64,000 nucleotides of DNA, taken from the NCBI RefSeq assembly GCF_000262465.1, contig NZ_CM001489.1, forward strand, positions 5,799,610 to 5,863,609, written 5' to 3'. Source of the DNA: Frankia sp. QA3 (GTDB taxonomy: Bacteria; Actinomycetota; Actinomycetes; Frankiales; Frankiaceae). Below the pieces are notes generated by a model that had not been told where the DNA came from, searched no databases, and saw nothing but the letters and a program-made list of their open reading frames with translations. Of the stretch, positions 26,846 to 37,000 are shown in pieces (within the stretch, counting starts at the first letter, position 1; each line of letters begins with the position of its first letter). A program made the translations under genes and the position numbers.

Positions 26846-28718
26846 CGAGGGCGGCCACTCCGGCGGGACCGAGCAGCCGCCAGGTGGCCGCGAGCGGCGG
26901 GAGGGTCGCGAGGCACAGCCAGGTGGAGGCCGCGACCAGCGCGGCGACGGTACGCCCCGCGGCCGTTCCCGGCAGCCGCCCCGCCCGCCGCCCGGCCGGG
27001 GCGCCGCGCGCCGCCAGGACGGCGAGTGGCGCCAGGCACAGCGCGAGGTACCAGGGGTAGACCACCGGATTGCCCAACGCCACGGCCAGCCCGCCGAAGC
27101 CGACGACGACCAGGTCGGGCCGGCTGTCGGCGAACGCCCGGAACGCCCGGTCACCGCCCGCCGGTGGCGCCCCGTCCGGTGCCGGCGTCCCCTCCGCGGC
27201 GCCGGTGCCGGTCGGTGCCCCAGGGGAGTGGCGCCAGGCGCGCAGGGAGAGGGCGAGGACGACGGCCGCCGCGGCGGCTAGGCACAGCGCCCGGGTCACC
27301 CGTTGCGTCGCGCCGTCCGCGGGATGCACGCCGACCAGTGCGAGCACGCCGTCCGCCGCCGCGGCGAGGACGGCGGCGGGAGCGATTCCGGTGGTCAGGG
27401 TGCCCGATGTGGACAGCGCGTGGATCCAGGTCGGGCCGAAGCCGGCGGCGGCGATGCTCAAGCCCGAGGCGACGGCGGCGGCGGCGGCGTCGGCGGCGAG
27501 GCGCACGGCCCCCGCCCGCACCGGCCGCGGCGACCGCCGCGCTGCCAGCAGGTGGGCCAGCACCAGCCAGCCGACGCAGAGCAGGGCGGTCGCCTTGACG
27601 TTGCCCGCGAGGCACGCCAGCCCCGTCGCGGCGGCGCCCGGCAGGATCCCGTGCGCCTCGGTCCGCCCCGACGCAGCCTGCGGGTGCGGGTGCGGGTGCG
27701 GGACGCGGCGGGCGCGGTCCAGCACGAGGGCGGCGACGACGAGCATTGCGGCGATCGCGTCGAGGTGCGCGCCGCCGACGAGGTGGATGACGACCACGGG
27801 GTTCGCCGCGACCAGGACCGCGACCGCGCGGCGCCGGGCCGGGTCGGATCCGGCGAGGCGCAGCGACAGGGCGATCATGACGAAGGTGGCGAGCACGGCG
27901 ACCACCCGGAGCACGGCGACGGTCCCGGCCGGGCCGCCGCCGATCGCCGCCGCGGCCTTCTCGACCGCGACCGCGGCGCCGCCGTAGGGGGTGTGGGTGT
28001 GCCACCACCGCGGGTCGACGGCCCACACGAACGCCCGGCCCGAACCGTCCGGCGCGCCGGCCGTCAGCAGGGTGGCCACGCCGTGGGTCGCCGGGTCCAG
28101 ACCGAGCCTGGCCAGCTCGCCCTGGGCGGCGTAGGCGTAGACGTCCCGGCTGAACAGCGGGGGGCCGACGGCGAAGGGCAGGCTCCAGGCGGCGGCGGCC
28201 GCGAGCCCGGCGCGGGTGGACACCCGCCCGGCGGTCATCGCGCGTACCAGGAGAACCCAGCACAGGCACAGCGCGATGACACTGAGCGCGGACAGCCCGG
28301 CCAGAACGCCCCTTGCCGTCTGGGCCGGCGGGGTCGATGGGAGAATTCCCCACCAGGATGAGGGGTCGGTGACGTACGGATCGCGCGGTCCGAGCCGCCC
28401 CTCGGCCAGCATGGCCGCGGCCGCGGCGCCGACTCCGCCGATGATCAACCAGATGACGCTGGTCGAGGCCCTGACGGCGGATGGTCCGCGGCCGCCGCGC
28501 GCCGCCGGAGCGGGGGTGGCCGCGGCCGGCCGTTCGCCGACCGGCGGGCCGTCGGGAGATGATCGGTGGGATGCGGCGGACGGACCGTCGTCGGTGCCTT
28601 GGGAGGTCGCGGGTGACAGCGCTCGCGGCGCCCGGCTCCCCGATCGACGCCACGCCCGGTAGCCGGCCGACGACCGCGGCGGTGCCGGCGGGCGAGACCG
28701 AGTCTCGCGTGGCTCCAC
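26754..28718 (-). CDS. MptB-like alpha-1,6-mannosyltransferase (GT-C)
   Basis: 654 residues with about 12 membrane segments after an 80-residue Pro/Arg-rich cytoplasmic leader. The block LPFAVGPPLFSRDVYAYAA followed by QGELARLGLDPATHG matches the catalytic loop of polyprenol-phosphate-mannose-dependent transferases such as mycobacterial MptB; VIHLVGGAHLDAIAAMLVV and GNPVVYPWYLALCLAPLAV are other conserved parts. It should extend the mannan core of lipomannan-like glycolipids outside the membrane. No in-frame ATG or GTG exists near the first membrane segment, so the start at 28718 stands, giving a head-to-head overlap with the next gene. Its 3' end overlaps the GT87-like gene. A HPHPHPH run lies in a loop near residue 355. 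Confidence 0.82.
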   Translation of the reverse strand: MEPRETRSRPPAPPRSSAGYRAWRRSGSRAPRALSPATSQGTDDGPSAASHRSSPDGPPVGERPAAATPAPAARGGRGPSAVRASTSVIWLIIGGVGAAAAAMLAEGRLGPRDPYVTDPSSWWGILPSTPPAQTARGVLAGLSALSVIALCLCWVLLVRAMTAGRVSTRAGLAAAAAWSLPFAVGPPLFSRDVYAYAAQGELARLGLDPATHGVATLLTAGAPDGSGRAFVWAVDPRWWHTHTPYGGAAVAVEKAAAAIGGGPAGTVAVLRVVAVLATFVMIALSLRLAGSDPARRRAVAVLVAANPVVVIHLVGGAHLDAIAAMLVVAALVLDRARRVPHPHPHPQAASGRTEAHGILPGAAATGLACLAGNVKATALLCVGWLVLAHLLAARRSPRPVRAGAVRLAADAAAAAVASGLSIAAAGFGPTWIHALSTSGTLTTGIAPAAVLAAAADGVLALVGVHPADGATQRVTRALCLAAAAAVVLALSLRAWRHSPGAPTGTGAAEGTPAPDGAPPAGGDRAFRAFADSRPDLVVVGFGGLAVALGNPVVYPWYLALCLAPLAVLAARGAPAGRRAGRLPGTAAGRTVAALVAASTWLCLATLPPLAATWRLLGPAGVAALVTVAGLAVVAGAAAALLAARRRPAPPTSTP

Positions 28719-30349
28719 TGCCCCAGACCCCCTTCATCGCCCTCGAGCCGCCGCGGCACCACGGGCCGGTTGTGCGGGGCGTCCTCGTCCTCGTCGCGGC
28801 TGTGCGCCGGTGGCCCTGGACGCTGACCGCGGCCCTGTGCCTGCTGTGCGTCGGGCTCGATGTGACCGGCCCCGACACCCCCGCCCAGGAATACCGGGTG
28901 TGGCTGTTCCGCCACGGCGGAGCGGTCCTCTGGGACGATCAATGGTACGGCGGCCACACCATACCCGGGTACAGTGTGCTGTTCCCGCCGCTCGGCGCGC
29001 TGTTCGGGGTCCAGCTCCTCGGCGCGATCTCCTGCGTCGCCTCCACGGTGATCGTGACCCGGCTGCTGCGCGGGCCGGGCCGGCGGTCGGGGCAGGACCT
29101 CGTCCTCGTCTGGTTCGCCGTCGCCACCGTCTCCAACCTCGTCGTCGGGCGGATGCCGTTCGCCCTCGGGATGGCGTTCGGCGCGCTGGCGCTGCTTGGG
29201 GCCCGCGAACGCCGGACCACGCTGACCTGGGCCGGCGCCGTGCTGTCGTCGCTGGCCTCGCCGCTTGCCGCCGGTTTCGTGCTGCTCGTCGGCGCCGCGC
29301 TGCTGCTGACCATCGGCTGGCGGCGCGTGCTGCCGTTCGCCGGCGCCGGGGCCGGCATCGTCGTCGCGCTCGCCTTCCCCGAGGACGGCTACCAGCCGTT
29401 CCCGGCACTGACCTTCCTGTCGCTGCTGGCGCTCATCACGGTGGGTCTGCTGGTGGTCCCGAAGGGCGCCCGGGCGATCCGGCACGGCCTGCTGCTGTGG
29501 GCGGCCGCGGCGGCCGTGTTCTTCTTCATCCCCTCCCAGGTCGGGGGGAACATCACCCGGCCGGCGACGCTGCTGGCCGGCCCCGCCGCGGCGCTGCTGC
29601 TCGCCAACCGCCGCCGGCTGCTCGCGATCGTCGCGATCCCGCTGATCGGCTGGCAGATCGGCCCGATCCATGGCGCGCTGCTCACTCAGGGCGATCCGTC
29701 CTCGTCCGCCGGGTACTACACCGAGCTGCTCGACTACCTCGATCGCGGCGCGCCGGTGCCGGCCGGCCGGGTCGAGGTCCCGTTCACCCGGGCCCACTGG
29801 GAGGCCCGCTTCGTCGCGCCGTCAGTCCCGATGGCCCGGGGCTGGCTGCGCCAGCTCGACAGCAAGTACAACGCGCTGTTCTACGACGGCACCCTGAACG
29901 CCGAGACCTACCACGAGTGGCTGCTCGCCCGGGGCATCCGCTACGTCGCCCTGCCCGACGTGGAGCTCGATCCGTCCGCCGTCGCGGAGGCGAAACTGCT
30001 GCGGGCGGGTCTGCCCTACCTCGAGCTCGCCTGGCAGAACCCGCACTGGAAGGTCTGGCTCGTCACCGACTCCGCCGGCCTGGTGCAGGGGCCGGCGAGC
30101 CTGACCGAGCTCGGGGTGAGCTCGGTCGCCGTGGATTTCCGCACGCCCGGGGTCGCCACCGTGCTCGTCCACTACACGCCCTACTGGCGGCTGTCGGAGG
30201 GCAGGGCATGCGTGTTCCGGGCCGCCGGCGGCTGGACGGGCATCCTCACCGAGGCGTCCGGGCCGGTGCGCCTGTCCGCCCGGCTCTCGGTCGACGGTCT
30301 GACCCGGGCCAGCGCCCTGGACTGCCCCGTGGACCAGCGCATCTCCTGA
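28613..30349 (+). CDS. Multi-pass membrane protein, possible glycosyltransferase
   Basis: 578 residues from GTG 28613, with GGGAGG about six bases upstream; a later GTG at 28709 would avoid most of the overlap with the divergent gene. About ten membrane segments span residues 60-390. The loop AVLWDDQWYGGHTIPGYSVL before FPPLGALFG has the Asp and aromatic residues seen in GT-C catalytic loops, and VVGRMPFALGMAFGALALLG and ITRPATLLAGPAAALLLAN follow. The last 190 residues form a soluble domain (YYTELLDYLDRG, RVEVPFTRAHWEARFV, LLARGIRYVALPDVELD) probably outside the membrane. The setting between mannosyltransferases suggests envelope glycan assembly. Family not recognised with certainty. A 7-bp inverted repeat, GCGAGAC-CGA-GTCTCGC, lies at 28692-28708. 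Confidence 0.75.
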   Translation: MTALAAPGSPIDATPGSRPTTAAVPAGETESRVAPLPQTPFIALEPPRHHGPVVRGVLVLVAAVRRWPWTLTAALCLLCVGLDVTGPDTPAQEYRVWLFRHGGAVLWDDQWYGGHTIPGYSVLFPPLGALFGVQLLGAISCVASTVIVTRLLRGPGRRSGQDLVLVWFAVATVSNLVVGRMPFALGMAFGALALLGARERRTTLTWAGAVLSSLASPLAAGFVLLVGAALLLTIGWRRVLPFAGAGAGIVVALAFPEDGYQPFPALTFLSLLALITVGLLVVPKGARAIRHGLLLWAAAAAVFFFIPSQVGGNITRPATLLAGPAAALLLANRRRLLAIVAIPLIGWQIGPIHGALLTQGDPSSSAGYYTELLDYLDRGAPVPAGRVEVPFTRAHWEARFVAPSVPMARGWLRQLDSKYNALFYDGTLNAETYHEWLLARGIRYVALPDVELDPSAVAEAKLLRAGLPYLELAWQNPHWKVWLVTDSAGLVQGPASLTELGVSSVAVDFRTPGVATVLVHYTPYWRLSEGRACVFRAAGGWTGILTEASGPVRLSARLSVDGLTRASALDCPVDQRIS

Positions 30350-30371
30350 CCGCCACTGCGACCTGGGCGGT

Positions 30372-32270
30372 TCAGCCGGGTTCGTCGAGGCGGACGATGC
30401 GCAGCCCCGCGTGGGCGAGGATCGCCGGCAGGCTGCGGATGACGTCGCGGTCGCGTTCCCGGTCGGTCTCGGGCAGCGCCGACCAGTCGACCATCGCGGG
30501 GTGGCGCCGGTCGGTGCCGTCCTGGCGGGTCGGCCCCAGGGTGTAGCCCTTCGCCTCCCGCTCCCGGCGCCACCGGTCATGCTCCTGCTGGGCGAGCTCG
30601 TCGACCTCCCCCGCGGTGAACGTGAAGTCGGTGTCGACCTCCCCGGCCGGCATCAGCATCAGCGCCTGCGCCCGCAGGACCTCCCCGAACTGGGCGGCCT
30701 GCGCCCGGTTGGAGTCGCGCAGGTCGTCCGGCAGCTCCGCCCACGGCACCATCGCCCGCCTGGACCCCATCGCGCTGCCCCGGCGGCGTTCCGTCTCCAG
30801 GTAGCGCTCGTGGCTCGCCCGGGCGAAACGTTCGATGAGGTCGGTGTCGCCGAGGTCGAGCGGGAGCGCCTCGTCGTTGACGGCGAAGAAGCGCACGCCG
30901 CCCTGGAGGTCCTCCAGCAGCGGCCCCGGCAATGGCGTCGGCGGGCGGGGGAAGGTCAGCCGGCCGAAGACGTCCTGCAGGCTGCGCTGCCGGCCGGTGC
31001 GGACGATGACCGTGGTCCGCGCGACGCCGAACCGGTCGTTGAGGGCCTGCGCGGCGTCCAGCCCGTACAGCAGCGCCCGTTCCTCGTCGCGCTGGCAGAC
31101 GTAGACGAACTCGGGGGGCCCGTGCGGACCATCCGGGTCCGTGACGGCCGGCGGCAGCTCGCCGTGCGGGGTGTCGTGACCGGTGAGCGCGACGCGGGCC
31201 AGCGCGGGTTCCCGGGCGCGCAGCGCGGCGAGTATCTCCTCGGCCGCCGGATCGGCCACGGCGATGGGCAGCAGCGGACCGGACGCGCCGGCCAGGGCCC
31301 GCCAGCGGCGGGCCAGCTCCATCACCAGGGCACGGCCGAGGCCGGACAGCCCGAGAACGACCAGGGGCGCGGGTGCCGCGGGCGGTGCCCCGCCGGGTTC
31401 CGGGGCGGCCCAGCTCGGCGGGTGCCGGTTGAGCAGGGCGTGCGCGCCGAGCACCTCGACGGCGAAGAAGTCCAGCCGGAACCCGCTGTCGTCGTTGAGC
31501 CCGATCCGCCGGGCGCGCAGGTGCGGGATCAGGGAGAGGTCGCCGACCTGGGCCAGGCAGCGCAGCGGCTGCTCCGCCCGGTTGGCGGCGAGGCGCCGGG
31601 CGGCGAGGGCGATGGCCAGGTTCGACGAGGTGTCCGGCAGGCAGCCGTAGACCACGTCCGCGCGGGCGACGCCGGCCTTCGTCAGCACCAGCGGTTCCAC
31701 CGGGTCACCGACGACCCGCAGCAGGCCGGGTGGCAGTTCGGCGTCCGGATACTCCCGCTCCGCATCCTCGGCGACCAGCACCACCCGTTTGGACCGGGAG
31801 AGCTTGTCGACGAGCGCCGATGCCGTGGGGCCGGTGCCGCACACGATGACGTGATGGCGGGCGTGGCGGGCCCGGAACCGTTCGAAGCGCTGGGCGAAGA
31901 TCGTGCTCACGCCGTCGGCGACCCCGACGGCCGTCGCCACCGGCGCGAGGAACCGCGCTATCTCCAGCGTCAGCGGGAACCGCCCGCCGTCCTGGAAGAC
32001 CGTCCCGTCGGCGAGGAAGAGCGTCGCCGTGAAGAACACGACGTTGGGCCAGCTGAACATCGCCGGCTCGCTACGGAACAGCCGGTACATCCCGACCAGG
32101 CCGAAGCTGAATGCGATCACCCCGAGGACGGCGAACGTCCCCAGCAGATGGCGGCGCAACCAGCGGGCCAGCCGGCCGGCGACGCCCAACGGCCGGGCCG
32201 CCCAGCGCTCGAGCCGATGCACGAGGCCGGCACGCCCGCTCCGGCCACCGGGCGCGCCGCGGCCGATCAC
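30372..32270 (-). CDS. Channel-like TrkA-N protein with two C-terminal RyR-like domains
   Basis: 632 residues. A basic leader precedes a membrane segment at about 43-62 (LGTFAVLGVIAFSFGLVGMY), a second hydrophobic stretch at 76-87 and a third at 105-125; a pore-like arrangement is possible but no GYG filter is seen. A Rossmann TrkA-N-type module follows (HVIVCGTGPTASALVDKLSR near 140-158), then a second Rossmann-like part near 310 (LVVLGLSGLGRALVMELARR). The C-terminus holds two tandem RyR-like domains: HERYLETERRRGSA to PWAELPDDLRDSNR (about 480-540) and EHDRWRREREAKGY with DWSALPETDRERDRD (about 560-625). The combination suggests nucleotide-gated ion flow or ligand sensing. It neighbours a PP2C phosphatase gene. 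Its function is not known. Confidence 0.78.
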   Translation of the reverse strand: MIGRGAPGGRSGRAGLVHRLERWAARPLGVAGRLARWLRRHLLGTFAVLGVIAFSFGLVGMYRLFRSEPAMFSWPNVVFFTATLFLADGTVFQDGGRFPLTLEIARFLAPVATAVGVADGVSTIFAQRFERFRARHARHHVIVCGTGPTASALVDKLSRSKRVVLVAEDAEREYPDAELPPGLLRVVGDPVEPLVLTKAGVARADVVYGCLPDTSSNLAIALAARRLAANRAEQPLRCLAQVGDLSLIPHLRARRIGLNDDSGFRLDFFAVEVLGAHALLNRHPPSWAAPEPGGAPPAAPAPLVVLGLSGLGRALVMELARRWRALAGASGPLLPIAVADPAAEEILAALRAREPALARVALTGHDTPHGELPPAVTDPDGPHGPPEFVYVCQRDEERALLYGLDAAQALNDRFGVARTTVIVRTGRQRSLQDVFGRLTFPRPPTPLPGPLLEDLQGGVRFFAVNDEALPLDLGDTDLIERFARASHERYLETERRRGSAMGSRRAMVPWAELPDDLRDSNRAQAAQFGEVLRAQALMLMPAGEVDTDFTFTAGEVDELAQQEHDRWRREREAKGYTLGPTRQDGTDRRHPAMVDWSALPETDRERDRDVIRSLPAILAHAGLRIVRLDEPG

Positions 32271-32351
32271 CGCGGCCGTCCTGGGCGGGTTGCCGGGGGC
32301 GGGATCGGGACCGCCGACGCCGGGCGCGCCGCGCCGGACGCCCTACCGACC

Positions 32352-33695
32352 TCACCGCGAGGTGGGCTCGGACACCAGGTCGGCGACGACGATGGTGGTG
32401 TCATCGCGGGCGCCGGCCAGCAGGGCCGCCTCGACGAGGGCGTCCGCGGCCCGCTCGGGCGGCTCGGAGCCCAGCTCGCTGAGCAGACCGTCGAGCTGCT
32501 CGGGCGTCATCACCTTCGTGATGCCGTCGCTGGCGAGGACGACCCGGTCGCCGGCCCGAACCGGCTCGCTGAAGATGTCGGCCTCGATCTCGTCGGCGAG
32601 GCCGACGGCGTTCAGCAGCGGGCCGTTGCGGATCGCGTGCGGGGTGGTCAGCGCCCGCGGGCGCCCCCGCCCCGGCTGCAGCCACACCGAGCTGTCGCCG
32701 ACGTGGGCGACGGTGAGGTACTCGCCGGTGTTGTGCTGCCGGCCGAGGATGACGACGTCCAGCGTGCAGGCCATGCCCAGCCAGGTCGGTTCCTCCCGGG
32801 CCCGGGTGCGGACAACCCAGTTCGCCCGTTCCACCGCCTTGCGCAGGCCCTGCAGGGGATCCTCGGCGTACTGCGGCCGGAAGCCGGCCACGGTGGTGAC
32901 GGTCAGCGTGGACGCGATCTGGCCGGCCGCCTCCCCGCCGACGCCGTCCGAGACCGCCAGCAGGCCGTCCACGACGACGAACGCGTCCTCGTTGGGACCG
33001 CCGCGTTTGCCCCGGCGGGTCCGGCCGGCGGCGGCCAGCCGCAGCGGGGCGGCCGTGGTCTGCTCGGGCTCGGTCGCCATCAGGTCGGCGGCCTGCTCCC
33101 GGGGCGTGTCGGAGGCGGCGTTGGGATAGGTGGTCGCGGTCGGCGTGCTCTCCCACCGCGGGTCGCCCGAGGCCGCCCGCCCCCCCGCCGGTTCGGCGCC
33201 CAGCGCGGCCGACTGCGCGACGAAGGTCGCCGTGGGCGGCGCGATCGGGTAGTCACCGGTCTGCGGGTCGTAGTAGCGGGTGGCGTCCTCCCGCTCGTCT
33301 TCGAAGGACTGGACCTGTTGCGGCGGAGCGGCGGGTGGTGGAGTCCAACCGGTCGCGTCGGGATCGCGACTGTTCTCCCCCCCGACTGGAACCTGCGCGG
33401 TCACGTCCCCTCCCCACGACGCGCCCGCCTCCGGGCCGTCGCTCGCGTCGTCGGCCGTCCGTTCGGCGGGGGGAAGCGGCGCCGGCTCGGTGAAACCGGG
33501 CACGATCCCGTCCGGCGCGGCGGCGTCGGAGCTGTCTCGCAGCGGCACCGTACCGGACCGATGCCGCTGATGGTCCAGGCCGCGGCTGCGGCGCTGGCTT
33601 CCCTGCCGGACCGGCCGGTTGTTCAGGGCGACGAAGATCACCAGAGCTACCAGCAGCACCACGATGAGCATGATCGGCACCAGCGAGCTACCCAT
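32352..33695 (-). CDS. Membrane-anchored PP2C-type Ser/Thr phosphatase
   Basis: 447 residues from ATG 33695 (MGSSLVPIMLIVVLLV), with GGAGG just upstream; the frame extends upstream without coding character. One membrane segment at residues 5-25 is followed by a disordered Pro/Asp-rich linker of about 180 residues and a PP2C domain from about 215. Metal and catalytic motifs are all present: NEDAFVVVDGLLAVSDGVGG, VAHVGDSSVWL, LASDGITKVM and GARDDTTIVVADLV. Unlike the classic PstP, the membrane segment is N-terminal, so the domain should be cytoplasmic behind a long tether. It would remove phosphate from Ser/Thr-phosphorylated partners, perhaps the neighbouring proteins; no intact kinase gene is in the window. 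Confidence 0.88.
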   Translation of the reverse strand: MGSSLVPIMLIVVLLVALVIFVALNNRPVRQGSQRRSRGLDHQRHRSGTVPLRDSSDAAAPDGIVPGFTEPAPLPPAERTADDASDGPEAGASWGGDVTAQVPVGGENSRDPDATGWTPPPAAPPQQVQSFEDEREDATRYYDPQTGDYPIAPPTATFVAQSAALGAEPAGGRAASGDPRWESTPTATTYPNAASDTPREQAADLMATEPEQTTAAPLRLAAAGRTRRGKRGGPNEDAFVVVDGLLAVSDGVGGEAAGQIASTLTVTTVAGFRPQYAEDPLQGLRKAVERANWVVRTRAREEPTWLGMACTLDVVILGRQHNTGEYLTVAHVGDSSVWLQPGRGRPRALTTPHAIRNGPLLNAVGLADEIEADIFSEPVRAGDRVVLASDGITKVMTPEQLDGLLSELGSEPPERAADALVEAALLAGARDDTTIVVADLVSEPTSR

Positions 33696-34064
33696 GGCCT
33701 CCGTCCTCGCCGAACCAGTCACGATCACGCTGTCGGACGTGTCGCCAGCCGTCTTTCCTCCTACCCAAGGGCATTGACGCACCGCGAACCCCGGGTGTGT
33801 CGCGACACCGACACAAGTACTGGTCATTGTTCCAGACTCCACCGACCCCGAGTAGGGCGAACGGGACAGCCGCGTTGATCGTGACGTCGGCCGGGCGTGG
33901 CGGTGGGACCGCGGTGCCGCAGGGGTCTGCGCCCGCCCGGCGGCCCTCGGCGCCGCCGCCGGGCTGCGCCGGCGGCCGCCGGTCCCGGTGCCGGGCATGA
34001 CGTGCCGCGGGAGCTCGCCGGGCGGGCTCGCGGGCGTCAGCGGGCGGCCCGGCCACCGGTGGTG
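33696..34064. other. Regulatory gap before the phosphatase gene
   Basis: 369 bases between two minus-strand genes. GTGTCGCGACAC at 33797-33808 is a perfect 12-base palindrome, a candidate operator about 100 bases before the phosphatase start, next to an AT-richer patch (33808-33842) that may hold the promoter. The rest is GC-rich and featureless. Confidence 0.5.
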
Positions 34065-37000
34065 TCACCGGACGAGCGCGAGCAGGGCGAGCACGGCGGC
34101 GGCCAAGGTGAAAGCGAACACGGGGAGCCCGAAGGAGCGCCGCCGGCGCCCGGCCGCGCCGTTCGCGGCGATCTCGGCGATGACCCGGGACTCGACGAAG
34201 CGGGGCAGTTCGCGGGCGGCCCGCAGGCGTGGGTCGTCCGGGAGGTAGAGCGCCACCAGGCGGCGCACGACGCGTTCCAGGTCGGCGGGATACAGCCCGA
34301 CATCGTCCTCGTCCTCGCCGTCGTATTCGTCGGCGTCGGCGGTGCGCAGGGCGCGGCGGAAGTACCGCTCCGCGGCCACCGCCAGGTCCGCTCCCGAGGC
34401 CGGCTCGTCGTCGGGCAACGCCATGCCGTCCCGGTGGGGCGCGCCCCAGCTCCAGATCGCCTCGTAGAGGTCCCAGGCGTCGTCCCAGCTCGGTACGTAC
34501 CAGACCAGCAGGCCGAAGACCCGGGCCGCGTCGGGCCGGCCGGGCCCGCACGCGTCGAGGAACGCGACCGCCGGATCCCGCACGTCCGCTGCGGCCGGCG
34601 GGATGCGCGCGGTGAGCTCGGTGGCCAGGGCATGCAGCTCCGCCTGGGACGAGGCGGGCCGCCGCGGCCGGGCAGCCGCGCCCCCGTCCTCGACCTCCCC
34701 GTCCTCGACCTCCCCGTCCTCGACCTCCCCGTCCTCGACGTAGAGGTCCAGCACGCGGGCGACGGTGTCGACCACCTGGCTCCCGCCCGGCCCGGCCGCC
34801 GCCAGCCGCTCGAGGAAGGGCCGGGCGCCGGCCGCCAGCATCCCGGGTCCGTCGTCATCGCGTACCGCCGGTGGCGGCGGCCCGGCCGCGACCGGGAAGG
34901 CCGCCGCGCCGGCGATGGCGTACCGGATGTCCTCCGCTCCGTACCAGCGCGGGGCGTACAGGACGAGCAGCCGGAAGGCGTCGGCTCCCCAGGCCCGGGT
35001 CTCCCGCAGCAGCCGCACGACCGCCGCGGCCGGCGACTCGGCGGGCCACCCGTCGGCGGACTCCCCGTCGGCGGACTCCCCCTCGGACCTCGCCATGACG
35101 GCGCGCCCCGCCGCCGGCGCGTCCGGCGCCGCCATCCCGGTCCCCGGGCCGGGCGGCGGCGCCTGCGCGCGGTGGACCGCCGCCGCGCCGGGTGCCGTCG
35201 CGGGGAGCTCCGCGCCGGCGGCGAGCCAGGCCAGCTCGTCGGCCAGGGCATCGGCGAACGCGAACCCCTCGGTGAGCCCGAACCGGTCGAACACGGTACG
35301 CAGGGCCGAGCCGAGCAGCTCCCGGACCCGCGCCGCGCGGTGGCCGCCGTCCGGGCGGTCTGGGCCGGCGGCGGGTGCGGCGGCCAGCGAGGCCAGGTCC
35401 GCGACCAGTTCGGCGAGTAGCTGCACGATCTGCCGATGCATCGTCGCGACGGCGGTGTGGACCGCGGTGACATAGGCCGCCCGGTCCAGCTCGGCCAGGT
35501 GAACGTCCGCTGCCAGCCGGGTGATTGCCTGGGTGACGTCGCTGGCGGCGCGGGCGAGGACATCGGCGCGCCGCCCCGGGGGGCGGGCCGGTCCCGGCCG
35601 GGACCGGGAGCCGGCCGGGCCCGCCGGGTCGAACAGGTCGCGCAGCGCGGCGAGCTCGCGCAGCTCGGTGGGCGATTCCAGCCGATCAATTAACGGGTCG
35701 TGGGCCGAGTCCGCCAGCGAGACCCCCAGCGGGACCCCGAGCGCGGCGAGCAGCCGGTCGACCGGGTGCAGCCGGCCGTCCCAGTGCGACCACTCCATCC
35801 GGTAGGCCGCCGCTACGTGCCGGGTCACCGCCGCCTGGGCGGCCCGCTCCAGCTCCCGCCGATCCGCGGTGGCCGCGGTCGCGGGGGAAGGGGCTGCCGG
35901 CGGCAGGGCCGTCACCGTGACCTCGAAGCCGGGATCCGGTCCGGCTGGGTGGTCGGCCTCGGCGCCGCCGTACTCCCGGCTGGTGACGGAGACGTCGGGT
36001 CGCGCGGGTGGCGGGCCCGCGGGGACGACGGCGATGTCGAGGGTGCGCGGCGTGGCCGTCGGTGGGCGGCGGCGCTCCTCGGCAAAGGCGGCAGGCCCGG
36101 TGCCGCCCGCCGGGTGGCGCTCGTCGGCCGGATGGGGTTGGTCGGCTGGGCTGGGCGTGTCGGCTGGTCTGGGCGTGTCGGCTGGGCTGGGAGTGTCGGT
36201 GGTGGTTGGCGGCGCTCCCGGGCGGAAGGTGCGCAGCGCGTCGAGGGTCTCGGTGGCGAGGCGCAGCGCGCTGCCGCTGGCCGTCGGGAGCCGGTAGGAC
36301 GAGAAGACCGATTCCAGGCCGGCCGTGAGGGGCGGGATCGCCTGGCGCAGCGACTCCTCGGCGCCACGGGTTGGCGACGGACCGCGCAACGCGGCGAGAT
36401 CGTCGGCCAGCGCGGTCAGGGCCCCCTCGACCTGCCGTTGCTCCTCGATGACCGCGGCCTCGACGTCCGCGGCGACCCGGGCGCGCTCGGCCGGATCAAC
36501 CTCCCCCAACCGGTCGAGGACGCCGGCCACGACCAGGGCACGGCCCTGCTCGCGCGACGCCGGTTCGTCGCGTGCCTCCGGCCCCGCAGGCGATTTCGGC
36601 ATCCGGCCGGACATGCCGGCACCCGGGGCGGTCAGTTGGCCCGCGACGCGGCGTAGCTGCCCGCGCAGCCGTTCGGCGCTCGGCAGGTTGACGGGCAGGC
36701 CGACCGGACCGGTCAGGATCGCGATCAGCCGGCGTACCGGGTCGGCGCCGTCCCCGTCGGCGCGTCCCGGCGCCAACAGCAACTCGTAGGCGTCGTGTAG
36801 GTGTTCGGCGACCGCACGCGCCTGCCGGGCGGCCGGCCGCGCCGCGGATGCCGGCCAGCGGCCCGCGCCGATGGCCCCGCCCTGCACCGGCGGTGCTGTG
36901 GCGGTGGGCCATCGCTCGCCGGGCGGCGGTGCGGCGGCGGGTGATCGCGTATCCGTCGGGGGCGCCGCGGCAGGGGCTGAGGACGGTTGGGCGGGTGCGG

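Noticed and set aside
30411..33878. A 1155-codon open frame on the plus strand
   Set aside because: It lies opposite the RyR/TrkA and PP2C genes, is Arg/Gly/Asp-rich without domains, and exists because GC-rich codons avoid stops in the mirrored frame.
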